Positions 1 through 9,035 of a DNA stretch of 20,000 nt are shown in pieces. The DNA lies in NCBI GenBank assembly GCA_963575745.1, contig CAUYUJ010000647.1, positions 542,501 through 562,500 on the forward strand, given 5' to 3'. Position numbers and translations under genes: made by a program. Each line of letters begins with the position of its first letter. Within the stretch, counting starts at the first letter, position 1. The notes beneath the pieces are model-generated. The model did not search any database. It was not told the DNA's origin and saw only the letters and a program-made list of their open reading frames with translations. This DNA comes from Prorocentrum cordatum (taxonomy: Eukaryota > Sar > Dinophyceae > Prorocentrales > Prorocentraceae).

Positions 1-254
1 GCGCGTGCGTGTTCCCAGGGCTGGGAGGGAGACCTTTTCCTGTCGCTCCCCCTCGCAGGAGCGAGTCCTGTCCAGAATTCTGCGATGCGCACCTCAGCGA
101 CAATCCTCCACCTCATTGTAGCCGTGTGGGCGACTAAGCTGGCGTCTCGACGGAGCTCATTCCGCCGCTATTGCCCGTCGTCCTTGCCTTTCCCTCCCCT
201 TCCTCTACGTCCTGCTCCTCTTCCTCATCTCCCCCCTCTTCCCCCCCACTCTTA
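1..254. other. Unique GC-rich spacer
   Basis: No gene, RNA or repeat is recognised. The sequence becomes increasingly pyrimidine-rich from about 180 and grades into the adjoining TCC tract. The open frame crossing it continues into serine/leucine homopolymers encoded by the microsatellite and is not credible as a gene. Confidence 0.5.
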
Positions 255-371
255 CGCCTCCTCCTCCTCCTCCTCCTCCTCCCTCCTCCTCCTCCTCCTC
301 CTCCTCCTCCTTTCCTCCTCCTCCTCCTCCTCCTCCTCCTCCTCCTCCTCCTCCTCCTCCTCCTCCTCCTA
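255..371. repeat. (TCC)n microsatellite
   Basis: A trinucleotide tract of CTC/TCC with a few single-base slips (for example at about 280 and 311). It is purely pyrimidine on the + strand. It has no stop codon in several frames, so it produces spurious poly-Ser, poly-Leu and poly-Arg frames. Confidence 0.95.
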
Positions 372-655
372 TACAATTACTCAATATGAATATACTCTCC
401 CTCTTCCCCTGATGGCGTCCGGGTGATGGCCGCGCACCCTCCGCGTATGGTTTTTTTACACACAGGATACCCGGGAAATCCCGGGTCTCGCTGAGGCGCC
501 GGCCTCATTTCTGCTCCCGAATCGTTCCGAATCGTGCTCCCGCTGCAGCGTGGGCCTCATTTTCGGATCGGTGTTTGGCCTCCGTCGTTCAGGATGGCGT
601 TCTCGCCCCAGCGCGGGCCTTTTTCTCGCGCGCCCATCCGCCCGCCACCACCGCC
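372..655. other. Unique spacer with weakly repeated GGCCTCATTT motif
   Basis: No gene is recognised. The motif GGCCTCATTT occurs near 502 and 553, and GGGCCTTTTT follows near 617, suggesting a very degenerate repeat of about 50-60 bases. A compact hairpin at 469-486 is listed separately. Confidence 0.4.
469..486. other. Short perfect hairpin
   Basis: ACCCGGGA and TCCCGGGT form an 8-base-pair perfect stem around the two-base loop AA. There is no T-run after it and no gene beside it, so no terminator role is claimed. Confidence 0.6.
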
Positions 656-856
656 GCCGCACCACCACCACCACCACCACCACCACCACCACCACCACCA
701 CCACCACCACCACCACACCACACCACACACCAGCACCACCACCACCACCACCACCACACCACCACCACCACAACCACCACACCACCACCACCACCACCAC
801 CACCACCACCACCACCACCACCACCACCACCACCACCACCACCACCACCACCACGA
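656..856. repeat. (CAC)n microsatellite, interrupted
   Basis: About 200 bases of CAC/ACC triplets with interruptions such as ACACCACACCACACACCAG near 715-735 and CACAACCACC near 770. All three + frames stay open and give poly-His, poly-Thr or poly-Pro, and the other strand gives poly-Val, poly-Trp or poly-Gly. These are compositional artefacts, not proteins. Confidence 0.95.
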
Positions 857-922
857 CAACCACGCACACACGCACGCACGCACGCACGTGCACCACCACC
901 CACTACGCACGCGCGCGCGGAG
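857..922. repeat. CACG/CACA-rich simple repeat
   Basis: Continues the AC-rich tract with CACGCACACACGCACG-type tetranucleotides and ends in GCGCGCGCGG. It looks like the decayed edge of the (CAC)n array. Confidence 0.7.
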
Positions 923-1034
923 CCACAGGTCCGCTACGACACGCGTCCGCGGATAGAGAAAATCAGCGCCATGGTAAGGGATGGGAGGGAGGGGTAGGAC
1001 GTCAGATATGACGCGAGCGCACCTAGCTTGCCCT

Positions 1035-1105
1035 CTGACCCCTCCGCCTCCTCCGCCTCCTCCTCCTTCCCCGCTCCTTCTTCTCCCCTTCACCCATCCG
1101 CTCTC
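1035..1105. repeat. Pyrimidine-rich CCTCCG/CCTCCT tract
   Basis: A short run of CCTCCGCCTCCTCCG type followed by mixed C/T. It lies just before the RNase H relic, where an upstream reverse transcriptase would be expected if the element were whole. Confidence 0.7.
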
Positions 1106-1167
1106 CTTGTACTTGCTCCTGTCCTCCCTACCTCCTTCTGGAGTGACTGGGCTCTGGCCCCGAGTCC

Positions 1168-1832
1168 TTGGGGCCAGTAGTTTTCTTGGACGGGTCGGGT
1201 ATGCACAACGCCTTGCCCGAACTCAGGAGATGTGGATGGGCTGCCGTCCAGATGGGGGGCAGGGGGTCTGCCCGTCCGAGCTGCGTTCGGGCCTTTGCCT
1301 GGACCCGTTCAGTCCGCTGGCCGCGCCGAGAGATGTGCGCTGCTGCGGGGGCTTCGGTGGTTCCCGCCTCTGGGCCTGGCCGTGTCTGACCTCCTGGGGG
1401 CCGTGCTTGACGGGCCGAACGGTCGCGTCGGCCACGGGCGTTCACGCTGACATTTGGCGTCTGGCCACGGGCAACATCTGATCAGACCTCGCTTTCGGAC
1501 GCTCCAGCGCTCCTGCGCCGCACCCGCAGCACCCTAGACGGTGCCCGTGTGCGGGCGTGCTTCGTGCTTCGTGCTTCAGGGCCGCCAGAATTGGAAGCCT
1601 CCTGTGTTTGAGTGGGTGCCAGCGCATCTATCGCTTGAAGAGTTCTTGCATCGAGGTGCCCAGCCCGTGGAAGTGTGGTTCGGTACTATGTGTGTGGATT
1701 ATTTCGCCAAGCTCGGAGCGACGCCGCATCATGTCTCGGAGTCCTTTGTGGAGTGTCCGGCTGGCAGGTTTGAGATTGGCCGTGAGAGTGCCCAATTTTT
1801 TGTTGCTGGTCGGCTGCTTGGTGTGCGGGCCA
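1168..1832 (+). pseudogene. Decayed retroelement RNase H domain
   Basis: The reading is split over frames. The first frame has VVFLDGSG and then PELRRCGWAAV (Asp codon 1189-1191). A second frame has SAGRAERCALLRGL (Glu codon 1328-1330) and LAVSDLLGAVLDG (Asp codon 1388-1390). A third frame has HADIWR at about 1445. From about 1541 comes FEWVPAHLSLEEF (His codon 1625-1627) and CVDYFAKLGA (Asp codon 1697-1699). This order matches the type I RNase H D-E-D-H-D signature, with a WVPAH motif and a short insertion before the last Asp. From memory, that pattern occurs in dinoflagellate non-LTR retroelements. At least two frameshifts and in-frame stops (TGA 1448-1450, TAG 1535-1537) show it is dead. 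Upstream is a microsatellite and no reverse transcriptase is visible, so it is a truncated 3' fragment. It could still be part of a different RNase H-bearing element. Confidence 0.75.
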
Positions 1833-2249
1833 TAAGGAAGTTGTGGGGTGGCCAGCAGGAGGCTTGTCTGGAGTACCTGAGGCCCCGTGTGGATCCTTTT
1901 CTCCGCCCTCCTTTTGTGCTCCGGCTGCAGGAGCCGGGTTTTCAGACATGGGGCAAATTCTTGACGCTCTGCGTATCCCCACCAGCTTCGGCCATCGTTG
2001 ACGCACCTGGCCATCGTTGACGCACCTGGCTTCGAGCACGTGAGGTGTTCTGTGAGTGAGGCCCTGTTTCCTCCCCCCCCTCCCCTCGTCGCCCCCCCGC
2101 GCCTGTCCCCCCCCCCGCTCCTCCTCACCGCGTTTGGCGGTGCCTCTCCTGTTCCCGCCATCGCGCAGGCTTGTCTGTGGGGGCTGGCGCCACTGTGCGA
2201 CCCTCCGCCGGCTTTTCCAGTCTGCTGCTGTCTCCCGTTCCTGGGTTGG
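1833..2249. other. Sequence downstream of RNase H relic
   Basis: No protein is recognised after about 1832. It probably continues the decayed element, as its 3' part or 3' untranslated sequence (inference from position only). A C-rich stretch lies at 2069-2120 and a 19-base tandem duplication at 1990-2027. Confidence 0.4.
1990..2027. repeat. 19-base perfect tandem duplication
   Basis: GGCCATCGTTGACGCACCT occurs twice head to tail (1990-2008, 2009-2027) with no mismatch. It is a recent slippage-type duplication inside the decayed element. Confidence 0.95.
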
Positions 2250-2402
2250 CTCTAATGAGGTTCGTTTTGTCCATCGCATGTGCATTCGCGGCGTTGGCCT
2301 ATGTGCCTGCGTTGCCAATCATCTCGCTTTGCGCCCCTGCCGAGTTTGACCCGCTCTCTGGAATCGTCCTTTGAGCCGCAGATCAAAAAAAGTATCCCCA
2401 CC
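2250..2402 (+). mobile_element. Candidate retroelement 3' tail, copy 1
   Basis: Ends in CAAAAAAAGTATCCCCACC (2384-2402), identical to the end of copy 2 at 4241-4259. Similarity is weaker but collinear upstream: TTTGTCCA, then GCCAATCATCTCGCTTTGCG, then CGTCCTTTGA, then GCCGC. Downstream sequences differ, so the 19-mer looks like a true 3' boundary. It lies in the same orientation as the RNase H relic and about 550 bases after it, which suits the 3' end of that element. Linking it to that element is inference. Confidence 0.5.
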
Positions 2403-4099
2403 TGCCGCGTGGGATCGGCATGAAACCCCATGGACGGACTCAGATTGGAAAGGAAAGGGCAGACGGTACTCCCCTAGGGGGGACGACCGGTACTCGGACA
2501 AGCGCGCCCGCTGGTTGGCAAAGAACGATTCCTACACCCAGGGCTGACTGTGCCGTACACGGCCCACCTCAGCATCCCTGGTGCTCCTGGCCAAGGAAGC
2601 CCGTCCCCCCCCATCGGCTCCTCTTGCCCCGAAGGGGCCAGTTTCACTTCGCCGCGCTCGGTTCAGGCCGTAATACCGGGGGGCAACTTCCGCTGGGGCG
2701 CAGGTTGCCCCACATCTCACCCACGGCTCGGCATAGCTAGACAACCCACACTGGACAAGTGGACCTACCCTCCTTTTCGGGCCCGACGCGGGGGGTCCCC
2801 CCCCCAGTACCCGACATCTCACCCCTTCTGGCACAACAGAGGGCCCGCCCGACCAGGGCAGATTCACTTTGCTGTCCGACGACGACAACCAACCCACCCG
2901 CTGGTGGCGGGGGGTCGGCCACGGGACGCCCCCCCCCGCGCGACGGCGGGTCGACCTATCCAGGTCGTAGTTTTGGCAATACCGACTCTAGCGGCGATCA
3001 GCTGCGACCCTGGAGGACCAACACCCACCATCCCCGCTGAGGCATCGCTCTCCGCAGGGACGGACCAGCACTCAGCGCAGCCCGAGATCCGCGGTGAGGC
3101 TCCCGCCCGTCCCTCGGCGCCATGACCTTCGAAGGACCCACCCAATATTTCACTGACCTGAGCGGCGATCAGCTGCGACCCAGGAGGACCACCACTTCCC
3201 CTATCCCACGGGTGCGGGGGCCTGACCGAGGAGAGGGGCGGCTTTCCCCCCGCCTCTCTCCTCGGGGGCCTGGCGGGTGTCCCCCGCTCTTGGCCCCGGG
3301 GACCGCCGACGTATTGTCCGACGTTGGTGGTGTCCCCCCCCTCCCTGGGCCGCCCACGCCCACCGCTGTACGTGGGCTGGTTTTGCTCTCCCAGCGGCGG
3401 TCAGCTGCGACCCCAGAGGACCACGTGGTGTTCGGTGACGTTCCAGGGGCCTGGGTGGAAGTGCCAGCGGCGGGCTTGGCCTGACTTGCGTCCGACGGCC
3501 CTCTTGTCTTCCACTGTGCAGCCCCCCCAGGCTCACCGCCCTGAGACAAGAGCACACCCCGCCCGTACCGGCGCCACGTGCCCCGTGAGGTGCAGCTCCA
3601 CCTGTGCTTTTGGGGACCCACCCGCTCTGGTCCGGTTCGCCGTCACGGCACCACCACTTCCAGTGCGTTCCATCTTTCTTTCTTCGCTGGCGATGCTCAC
3701 CACGGCAGCGGGTCCCCCCCCACTCAGTCGCCTTGCCGTGCCGGCACGCGCTGGATGGCTCACAGTCGCTCGGTTACCGCCTGGCACTGTGACGTGGTCT
3801 GACTGGGGCTGGCCAGGGTGCAGAGTGGTTCAGCCTTCAGCAGCAGGTTCAGTCCTACAGACCCACCTTCAGCCTCCCCAGCTGCGTTGCACCACGGCTC
3901 ACGACTGCTCAGCCTGTCTGGCTAGCTCAGGTCGTCCGTTCGGAGCCTGGCGCCACATTGGCGACTCACTCCAATAGCCATCACGTCTTCACCAAGCACG
4001 AAGGACTTGCCCATCGTGGATCGCGTCCCCTCTGTGCGGGTTGTGCCTTGGCCGCTTGAATTCCGTGACAATTTGTCCAATGCGCGTGCCCGAGCTTGC
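2403..4099. repeat. GC-rich region of degenerate 170-230-base modules
   Basis: No gene is recognised. The clearest repeated core is GCGGCGATCAGCTGCGACC followed by a GAGGACCA-type motif, at 2991, 3162 and, as a one-base variant, 3394. Companion motifs recur: ACATCTCACCC near 2710 and 2814, a CAG(T/A)TTCACTT(C/T)GC(C/T)G motif near 2640 and 2860, and GGTGTCCCCCC or GGGTCCCCCC runs near 2790, 3330 and 3712. Spacing is irregular, so this is an old, eroded tandem array. From about 3720 to 4099 I see only unique sequence. Confidence 0.6.
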
Positions 4100-4259
4100 A
4101 GTGCGCCGTGCAGTTCAGCTTCACCCGTCAGCTTGCAGCTGTCTGAGTGGGCCGGCCGGCCGCGCCTGTCTTTGCTAATTCGCCTAGTTCGCGTCCCGGA
4201 CTTTGCTTTCGCCGCCTGACCGTCGTTTCGTGGCCGCGACCAAAAAAAGTATCCCCACC
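4100..4259 (+). mobile_element. Candidate retroelement 3' tail, copy 2
   Basis: Shares with copy 1 the final CAAAAAAAGTATCCCCACC (4241-4259) and a more diverged stretch before it: TTTGCTAATTCGCCTAGTTCG, then a CTGACCGTCGTTTCG-type stretch and GGCCGC. The two ends are 1857 bases apart in the same orientation. No coding remnant is seen directly before this copy. Confidence 0.5.
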
Positions 4260-4477
4260 AGCCCATCCAGAAACGATCAGCAGGGGAGTCGGTGAATCAG
4301 GGGCGGGAGGACGCATGCAGTTGCGCAGCCGTCTTCGGGAAAACATGGATCACAAAGAGCTTACCGCATTGAAATTTAAGATGGCAACCGGTGCAAGCTA
4401 CCATGGTGCTGCGATGAGGGGTGAGGGGTGTTTCGATGACTCGTAATGGCTGTTGCATTGATTTGTATATTAAGCTC
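4260..4477. other. Unique spacer
   Basis: Less GC-rich than its surroundings. No protein, RNA or repeat is recognised. Confidence 0.5.
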
Positions 4478-5135
4478 GCATGCGTTTCGAGTTTGGAGCC
4501 ATGTTGGGGCTCTCTTGGGGTTCTCTTGGGGCCATCCTGGAGCTCTTTCTTGGGGTTTTCGTGCGGTTCCATTCGGGCCTTCTTGGAGCCTTCTTAGGGG
4601 CTCTTTTGGAGCGTCGTGGGGCCCTCTTGGGGCTCTTTGGGGGGGTCGGGGGGCCTTTTTGGGGCTCTCTTGGGATGCCCGAGGGGCCTCTTGGGGCCGC
4701 CTTGGACCGTATCGCTAAAAAAACGGGGGTCCTTAATTCCTGCCCCCCCCCGTCGGGGGCTCAAACATGCCGTCCCGGTTCCCTCTTGGAACGCTCTTGG
4801 GCGCTCTTGGGGCCGTCTTGGGGCCCTTTTGGACCCCTCTTGGGGCTATCTTGGGCCGTTTTGGGGCCATCTTGACGCCTCAAGAGCCCACCGGTATCGA
4901 CAACGCGATAAAGCAAACCACATTGGGTTTCCTCAGGTTTTTAAAGGATGTTGGCCTCTTGGGGGGGTCCTCGGAGGCCTCGGACAGCATTTGAAACCGT
5001 CTTGGGCCGTCTTGAGGCCTCTTGGACGCGTGTCGAAGGCTACCTGGGCCCATCTATTGCTATCTTGGGCCATCTTGGAGGCCATCTTGCACTCTCTGAA
5101 GCCCTCTTGGAGCCATCTTGGGCCGAAAAGGGCCC
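4478..5135. repeat. CTTGGGG-family degenerate repeat, block 1
   Basis: Dozens of short units built on CTCTTGGGGCC / CGTCTTGGGGC, with irregular period (about 9-21 bases) and strong strand bias (G and T on +). Two interruptions occur. One is at about 4707-4770 (ATCGCTAAAAAAACGGG). The other is at about 4890-4965, where GCGATAAAGC is followed by a stretch ending TGTTGGCCTCTTGGGG, which weakly resembles the core motif in the later blocks. Frames through it give Gly/Trp/Leu-rich peptides that are not real proteins. Confidence 0.85.
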
Positions 5136-6034
5136 TCTGACACCTCGCGGGGGAGCCCGTCCAGACGCAGGGAGTGGAGGGGAGGTAAACCTCCCGAGCA
5201 GGGAAAGGAATGATGCTGGAAAAGGAGACGCCCTAGACCACCTGCGCCCAAAGGGCTGGTTGGATGCCTGGTCTGTCGTACGTGCCTCGCCAAGGCGCGT
5301 ACGGAACCTACGATCATGCTGCTCATTCAGGGCAGTGGCCATGTGTGTGTGTGTGTGTGTGACCCGTCCCCGCTGCAGAATGAGCGAGCTAGGTTGACGA
5401 TTGGCCTTGGTGGATTGCACTCTGCACCGACCCACTTGTCCAGGCTCGAAGGCTATCCAGCTTGCGTTGTCTAGGGCTCGCGCTTTCCCAGGGCCTGTTT
5501 CTGGTGGCTCGGGGCCATCTTTGGGGTCTGAGGATTCTGGGGGATTGGTGGATTGCCGTCGGAGCCCAGGCCGCGGGAGGGGGACGGGGAGTGTGAGTTT
5601 CGGTGCTTCATCACCCTGGGGCATGGGACGGAACGAGTTGGTCCGTATATCTTCTGTACTGCGTGCAGGTATTACGGTGCCCATAGATTGGGGCCAAGCT
5701 TAGAGCCATGTGTGTTCCCACCTCCTCAGGTACCTTGCCTCTGACTGAGAGGTGTTCTTTGACGAGCATCCGTGAGGGGAAGCACCCGAAAACTGGTTTA
5801 AGATCTCGGGGGCGCTGTTGTTGACTCTTAGTTCGTTTGGTCCCGCCCCGTCGCTCACGCCTTCCTGGGTTGTCGTGCTTCGGCGGCAAAGCAGGGGATC
5901 GGGACTGGCAGGATGGACGGATAGGTGGGCGGCGGTCTATCTCCGCTTCGAGGGAGCTCGTGGGTAATCTGCTTGGGCTCCCTGTCGCACCCGCAGGCGT
6001 GTCGGTAGGTCGGGCCGGGCGTTTCGCTTGATAT
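5136..6034. other. Unique spacer with (TG)n
   Basis: No gene or RNA recognised in about 900 bases. A (TG)n run of roughly 20 bases lies at 5343-5362. Open frames of up to about 200 codons on the minus strand lack recognisable motifs. Confidence 0.5.
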
Positions 6035-6660
6035 TTGCTCACCATAGTTTCTCGGATAGGGGGTGGGCGGTTTCCAAAATTCGTCTCTCGCTTTAGCGCC
6101 AAGCGCACTTGTTTTAAACGCATCCAGCAGTGTTGCTCTAGCAGTGTTGCTCTCGCTTCCGCGCCGCACACATTCGCTTTCGCAGTTTGCAGCGTGCTGA
6201 AGGGCGGTTCCTTTTCAAACTTTGGTATTCAGCGGCGTGCACATCCGTTTTTAAGCATGCGGCAGCTAACGATGGAGGCAGGGCGGTTTTCACCAAGTGA
6301 CCCTCGCTTGCAGCAGTTTCAAGGATAAAGGGCCCATCCTTTTCAAATTGTTACTTTTGCCAAAGCGCCGGGCACCTTCGTTTTCAACGTTTGCAGTAAT
6401 TCACGGATTGAGGGCGGTTCTTTTCAATCTGTGGCACTCGCCTGAACGCCGCCCAGGTTCGTCTTCAGAATTTACAGCACCTTCAGCAATGGAGGTGGGG
6501 TTCCAGAATGTTGTTCTCGCAGTAGCGCCGCGCTCATTTGTTTAGCTGTCTGCAGCTGCTTCAGTGATGGAAGGAGGAGGCAGTTTGCAACTGCGGCTTT
6601 CGCCTTAGCGCCACGCGCATTCGTCTTAAACGCTTGCAATAGTTTCAAACGATTGGGGGG
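6035..6660. repeat. 80-base degenerate minisatellite
   Basis: The unit reads CTCGCCTTAGCGCC, then an ATTCGTTTTAAACG-like part, GCAGCAGTTTCA, GATGGAGGGCGGTT and CTTTTCAAA. AGCGCC-type anchors sit at 6095, 6160, 6231, 6364, 6445, 6524 and 6607. The last spacings are 81, 79 and 83, while earlier copies are shortened to 65-71 or interrupted by a partial copy near 6302. There are about eight copies in one orientation. No coding role is visible. Confidence 0.85.
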
Positions 6661-7072
6661 CCGGGGGCACATGGAGGTATGTCTTTGATTCGCGTTGTCT
6701 TGCGGGAGAGGCGCGCTGGGAATGGATGTATAGAGTTATCGTGGAACAAGTGGAGCGTTAAGGCTTTGTCGATTGTGCGGGTGCGCGTGGGATTGGGCGA
6801 GTGTGTGCGTGCGTGTGTGTTTTGTGTGTGTGTGTGTGTGTGTTTGTGTGTGTGTCTTTGTGTGTGTGTGTGTGTGTGTGCGCGTGTATGTGGTTTCTGT
6901 GGTGATGGTTTTGTTGCTTCTGGTAGTGGCCCTGGGACTGCTGGTTGCATCGATGGTGGTGCTGCTGGTTGCGCGCCTGCTGGTCGCTGTCGCGGTGCTC
7001 CTGGGCGTTGTGGTGGCGGTGGCGCTGTCGGTCGCAGGCGCGGGTGCATCTTGTGCAGCAGTTGCGAGGATC
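6661..7072. other. Spacer with (TG)n and CTGGT-rich tract
   Basis: A (TG)n array with interruptions occupies about 6800-6890. From 6900 to 7060 the sequence is rich in CTGGT/GGTGG, giving a hydrophobic Val/Leu frame on + and His/Gln-rich frames on the other strand. Both look compositional. No gene recognised. Confidence 0.6.
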
Positions 7073-7139
7073 GGGGGTCATCCAAGTTTTTAGCCCCCCC
7101 ACCCCTACTGGAAGGGGGCCTAAAACTTTGATGACCCCC
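7073..7139. other. Long near-perfect hairpin
   Basis: The left arm starts GGGGGTCATCCAAGTTTT (7073) and the right arm ends AAAACTTTGATGACCCCC (7139). The arms pair over about 26 bases, including the inner C-run/G-run, with one or two mismatches. The loop is about 12 bases (ACCCCTACTGGA). It could be a foldback or MITE-like element or the end of a mobile element. No target duplication is recognisable. Confidence 0.8.
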
Positions 7140-7142
7140 AGC

Positions 7143-7172
7143 AACAGACAGGCCCCCGGGGGCCTGTCTGTT
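7143..7172. other. 30-base perfect palindrome
   Basis: The half-site AACAGACAGGCCCCC (7143-7157) is followed without a gap by its exact reverse complement (7158-7172). It lies three bases after the hairpin, so the two form one compact secondary-structure locus. Confidence 0.95.
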
Positions 7173-7427
7173 TCCGAAAGGGGATGTCGCTAGACGCCTC
7201 GTCGTTTTGTGGGGTTATTGTTTTCGCATTCGTGCTTGCTGTCGCATTGCTGCGAGGCAATTCCTTCCAAAGCGGGGTCCTCGCCAAGATGGTAGACCTA
7301 AGTGTACTGGTCTTTCAAGGCGGGCACTTCTGATTTGGGAACGAGAAAATGTGTAGGGCGCATCAGGAGGGGGCTTGGGGCAGGAGGGTGTAATGCAGCA
7401 TCGAGGATGCATCTTTGGTTTGCTCTC
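7173..7427. other. Unique spacer
   Basis: No gene, RNA or repeat recognised. Confidence 0.5.
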
Positions 7428-7545
7428 GTCCTCCTCCTCCTCCTCCGCCTCCTCCTCTTCCTCCTCATCCGCCTCCTTCCCTCCTCCTCCCAGCCTCTCC
7501 CCCCTCCCCCCCGCTCCTCCCCTGCCCTTTCGCCTCCCCCCCCCT
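7428..7545. repeat. TCC/CCT pyrimidine microsatellite
   Basis: Starts as (CTC)n with scattered G interruptions and degrades into C-rich CCCTCCCC sequence. About 150 bases of unique GC-rich sequence follow it. Confidence 0.85.
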
Positions 7546-7699
7546 GCCTCTGGCGCGCGTGCCGCAGCCGTTCTGGTCCAAGCGGTTGCATGGCCGCCTG
7601 CCGCCCCACCCAAGCCTTGCCGCGCTGGCCTGGCCTGGTAGCCGCAGACCTGGTGGCTCGTGCGCCATGGACGTGGCCGGGGGCAGGTCCGGGGCCAAA

Positions 7700-7848
7700 G
7701 AGAGGAGGAGAAGCAGGGGGGTGAGGAGGAAGAGGGGCAAGAGGGGGAGGCGGCGGAGGACGAGGAGGCGGGACGGAGGTGGAAGCGGAGGCGGAGGCGG
7801 AGGAGGAGGAGGAGAATGAGAGGCGGAGGAGGGTGAGGAGTGAGGAGT
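7700..7848. repeat. GGA/GAGGAA purine tract
   Basis: Purine-rich on +: GAGGAGGAAG, GGCGGAGG and GAGTGAGGA units. It is the opposite-strand counterpart of the TCC tract at 7428 and leads directly into the GAT array. Confidence 0.85.
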
Positions 7849-8465
7849 GAGGAGTGATGATAATGATGCTGATGATGCTGGCGATGATGATGATGATGAT
7901 GTTGATGATGCTGACGAGGATGATGATGATGCTGATTATGATGATGTTGACGCTGATGATGATGCCGATGACTATGATGTGGATGATGATACTGCTGATT
8001 CTGATCATGATGGTAATGGTGCTGGTGGTGCTGGTGATGCTGATGATGATGATGCTGATGATGGTGGTGATGACGGTGCCGAGAACGAGGATGAGGCTGA
8101 TGACGATGATGCTGATGCTGATGGTGATGATGATGAGTAACTACGCTGCTGCCGCTGATGATGATGCTGCTGCTGATGATGATGATGATGCTGACGATCA
8201 TGCTGCTGATGATGATGATGCTGATGGTGATGATGCTGTTGACTATGATGATGCTGATCATGATGCTGATGGTGATGATGATGCTGTTGCTGATGATGCT
8301 GTTCATGAATGAACGTGATGTTGATGATGATGGTGATGATGATGCTGATGATAATGATGCTGATGATAATGCTGACGTTGATGCTGATGATGCTGATGAT
8401 GATGATGACGATGACGGTGGTGGTGCTGGTGATGATGGTGAGAAGGATGATGATGATGATGATGC

Positions 8466-8500
<35 letters not shown>

Positions 8501-8657
8501 CTGATGAGGACGGTGATGCTGCTGGTAGTGAAGATGCTGATGCGGACGATGATGGTGATGATGGCGATGCTGATGCTGATAATGATGGCGATGCTGAAGA
8601 TGGTGACGATGCTGATGCTACAGATGATGTTGCTGCTGCTGCTGCTGCTGATGATGC

Positions 8658-8719
<62 letters not shown>

Positions 8720-8788
8720 GTGATTACGCGGCTGCCTATGATGGTGATGCTGAGGATGCTGATGATGATGGTGATGATGACGATGAGG
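7849..8788. repeat. (GAT)n / GATGCT trinucleotide array, about 940 bases
   Basis: Almost entirely GAT triplets with GCT, GGT and GAC variants. Phase slips move it between frames. Depending on frame, the + strand reads as Asp/Ala-rich or Met-rich and the minus strand as Ile/Ser/His-rich, and all are open for hundreds of codons. A (GCT)n run sits at about 8632-8650 and pure (GAT)n at about 8655-8718. Frame shifts and the lack of any flanking domain argue against a coding acidic tract. Confidence 0.93.
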
Positions 8789-8825
8789 AGGAGGAGGAGG
8801 AGGAGGAGGAGGAGGAGGAGGAGGA
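8783..8825. repeat. (GAG)n microsatellite
   Basis: About 14 GAG triplets that end the GAT array. Confidence 0.95.
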
Positions 8826-9035
8826 TTGTTCCTCGACGCTGGAGCCAGTAGTGATTTGTATAATTCTTTCTACTACCTCGCATCATGTAAAGCTTGTCGC
8901 AGAGAGCCGAAGCTTTCTAGTTACGTACCTCGCGGAGGAAGCTGAGCTATATGGGGCGCTGGCACAAAGAGCGAGCCATCGTTGGCCCTTCAGCGATCGG
9001 TGGTCGAGGCCGTGGTTGGCACCGACATCAGCAGG
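8826..9035. other. Unique spacer
   Basis: Moderate GC and no recognised feature. It separates two large simple-repeat blocks. Confidence 0.5.

Noticed and set aside
469-486. Rho-independent terminator
   Set aside because: The hairpin lacks a following T-run and the genome is eukaryotic.
534-1093. Poly-His, poly-Thr, poly-Pro, poly-Trp and poly-Val frames
   Set aside because: Produced by (CAC)n. Every frame of both strands is open, which is compositional and not coding.
4478-5140. Gly/Trp/Leu-rich ORFs in the CTTGGGG block
   Set aside because: Repeat-derived. Units have irregular lengths that break any single frame, and the same units occur in all frames elsewhere in the window.
6773-7093. 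Hydrophobic + frame resembling a membrane protein
   Set aside because: The first third is (TG)n-encoded Cys/Val and the rest is a CTGGT-biased tract. No start context or homologous motif.
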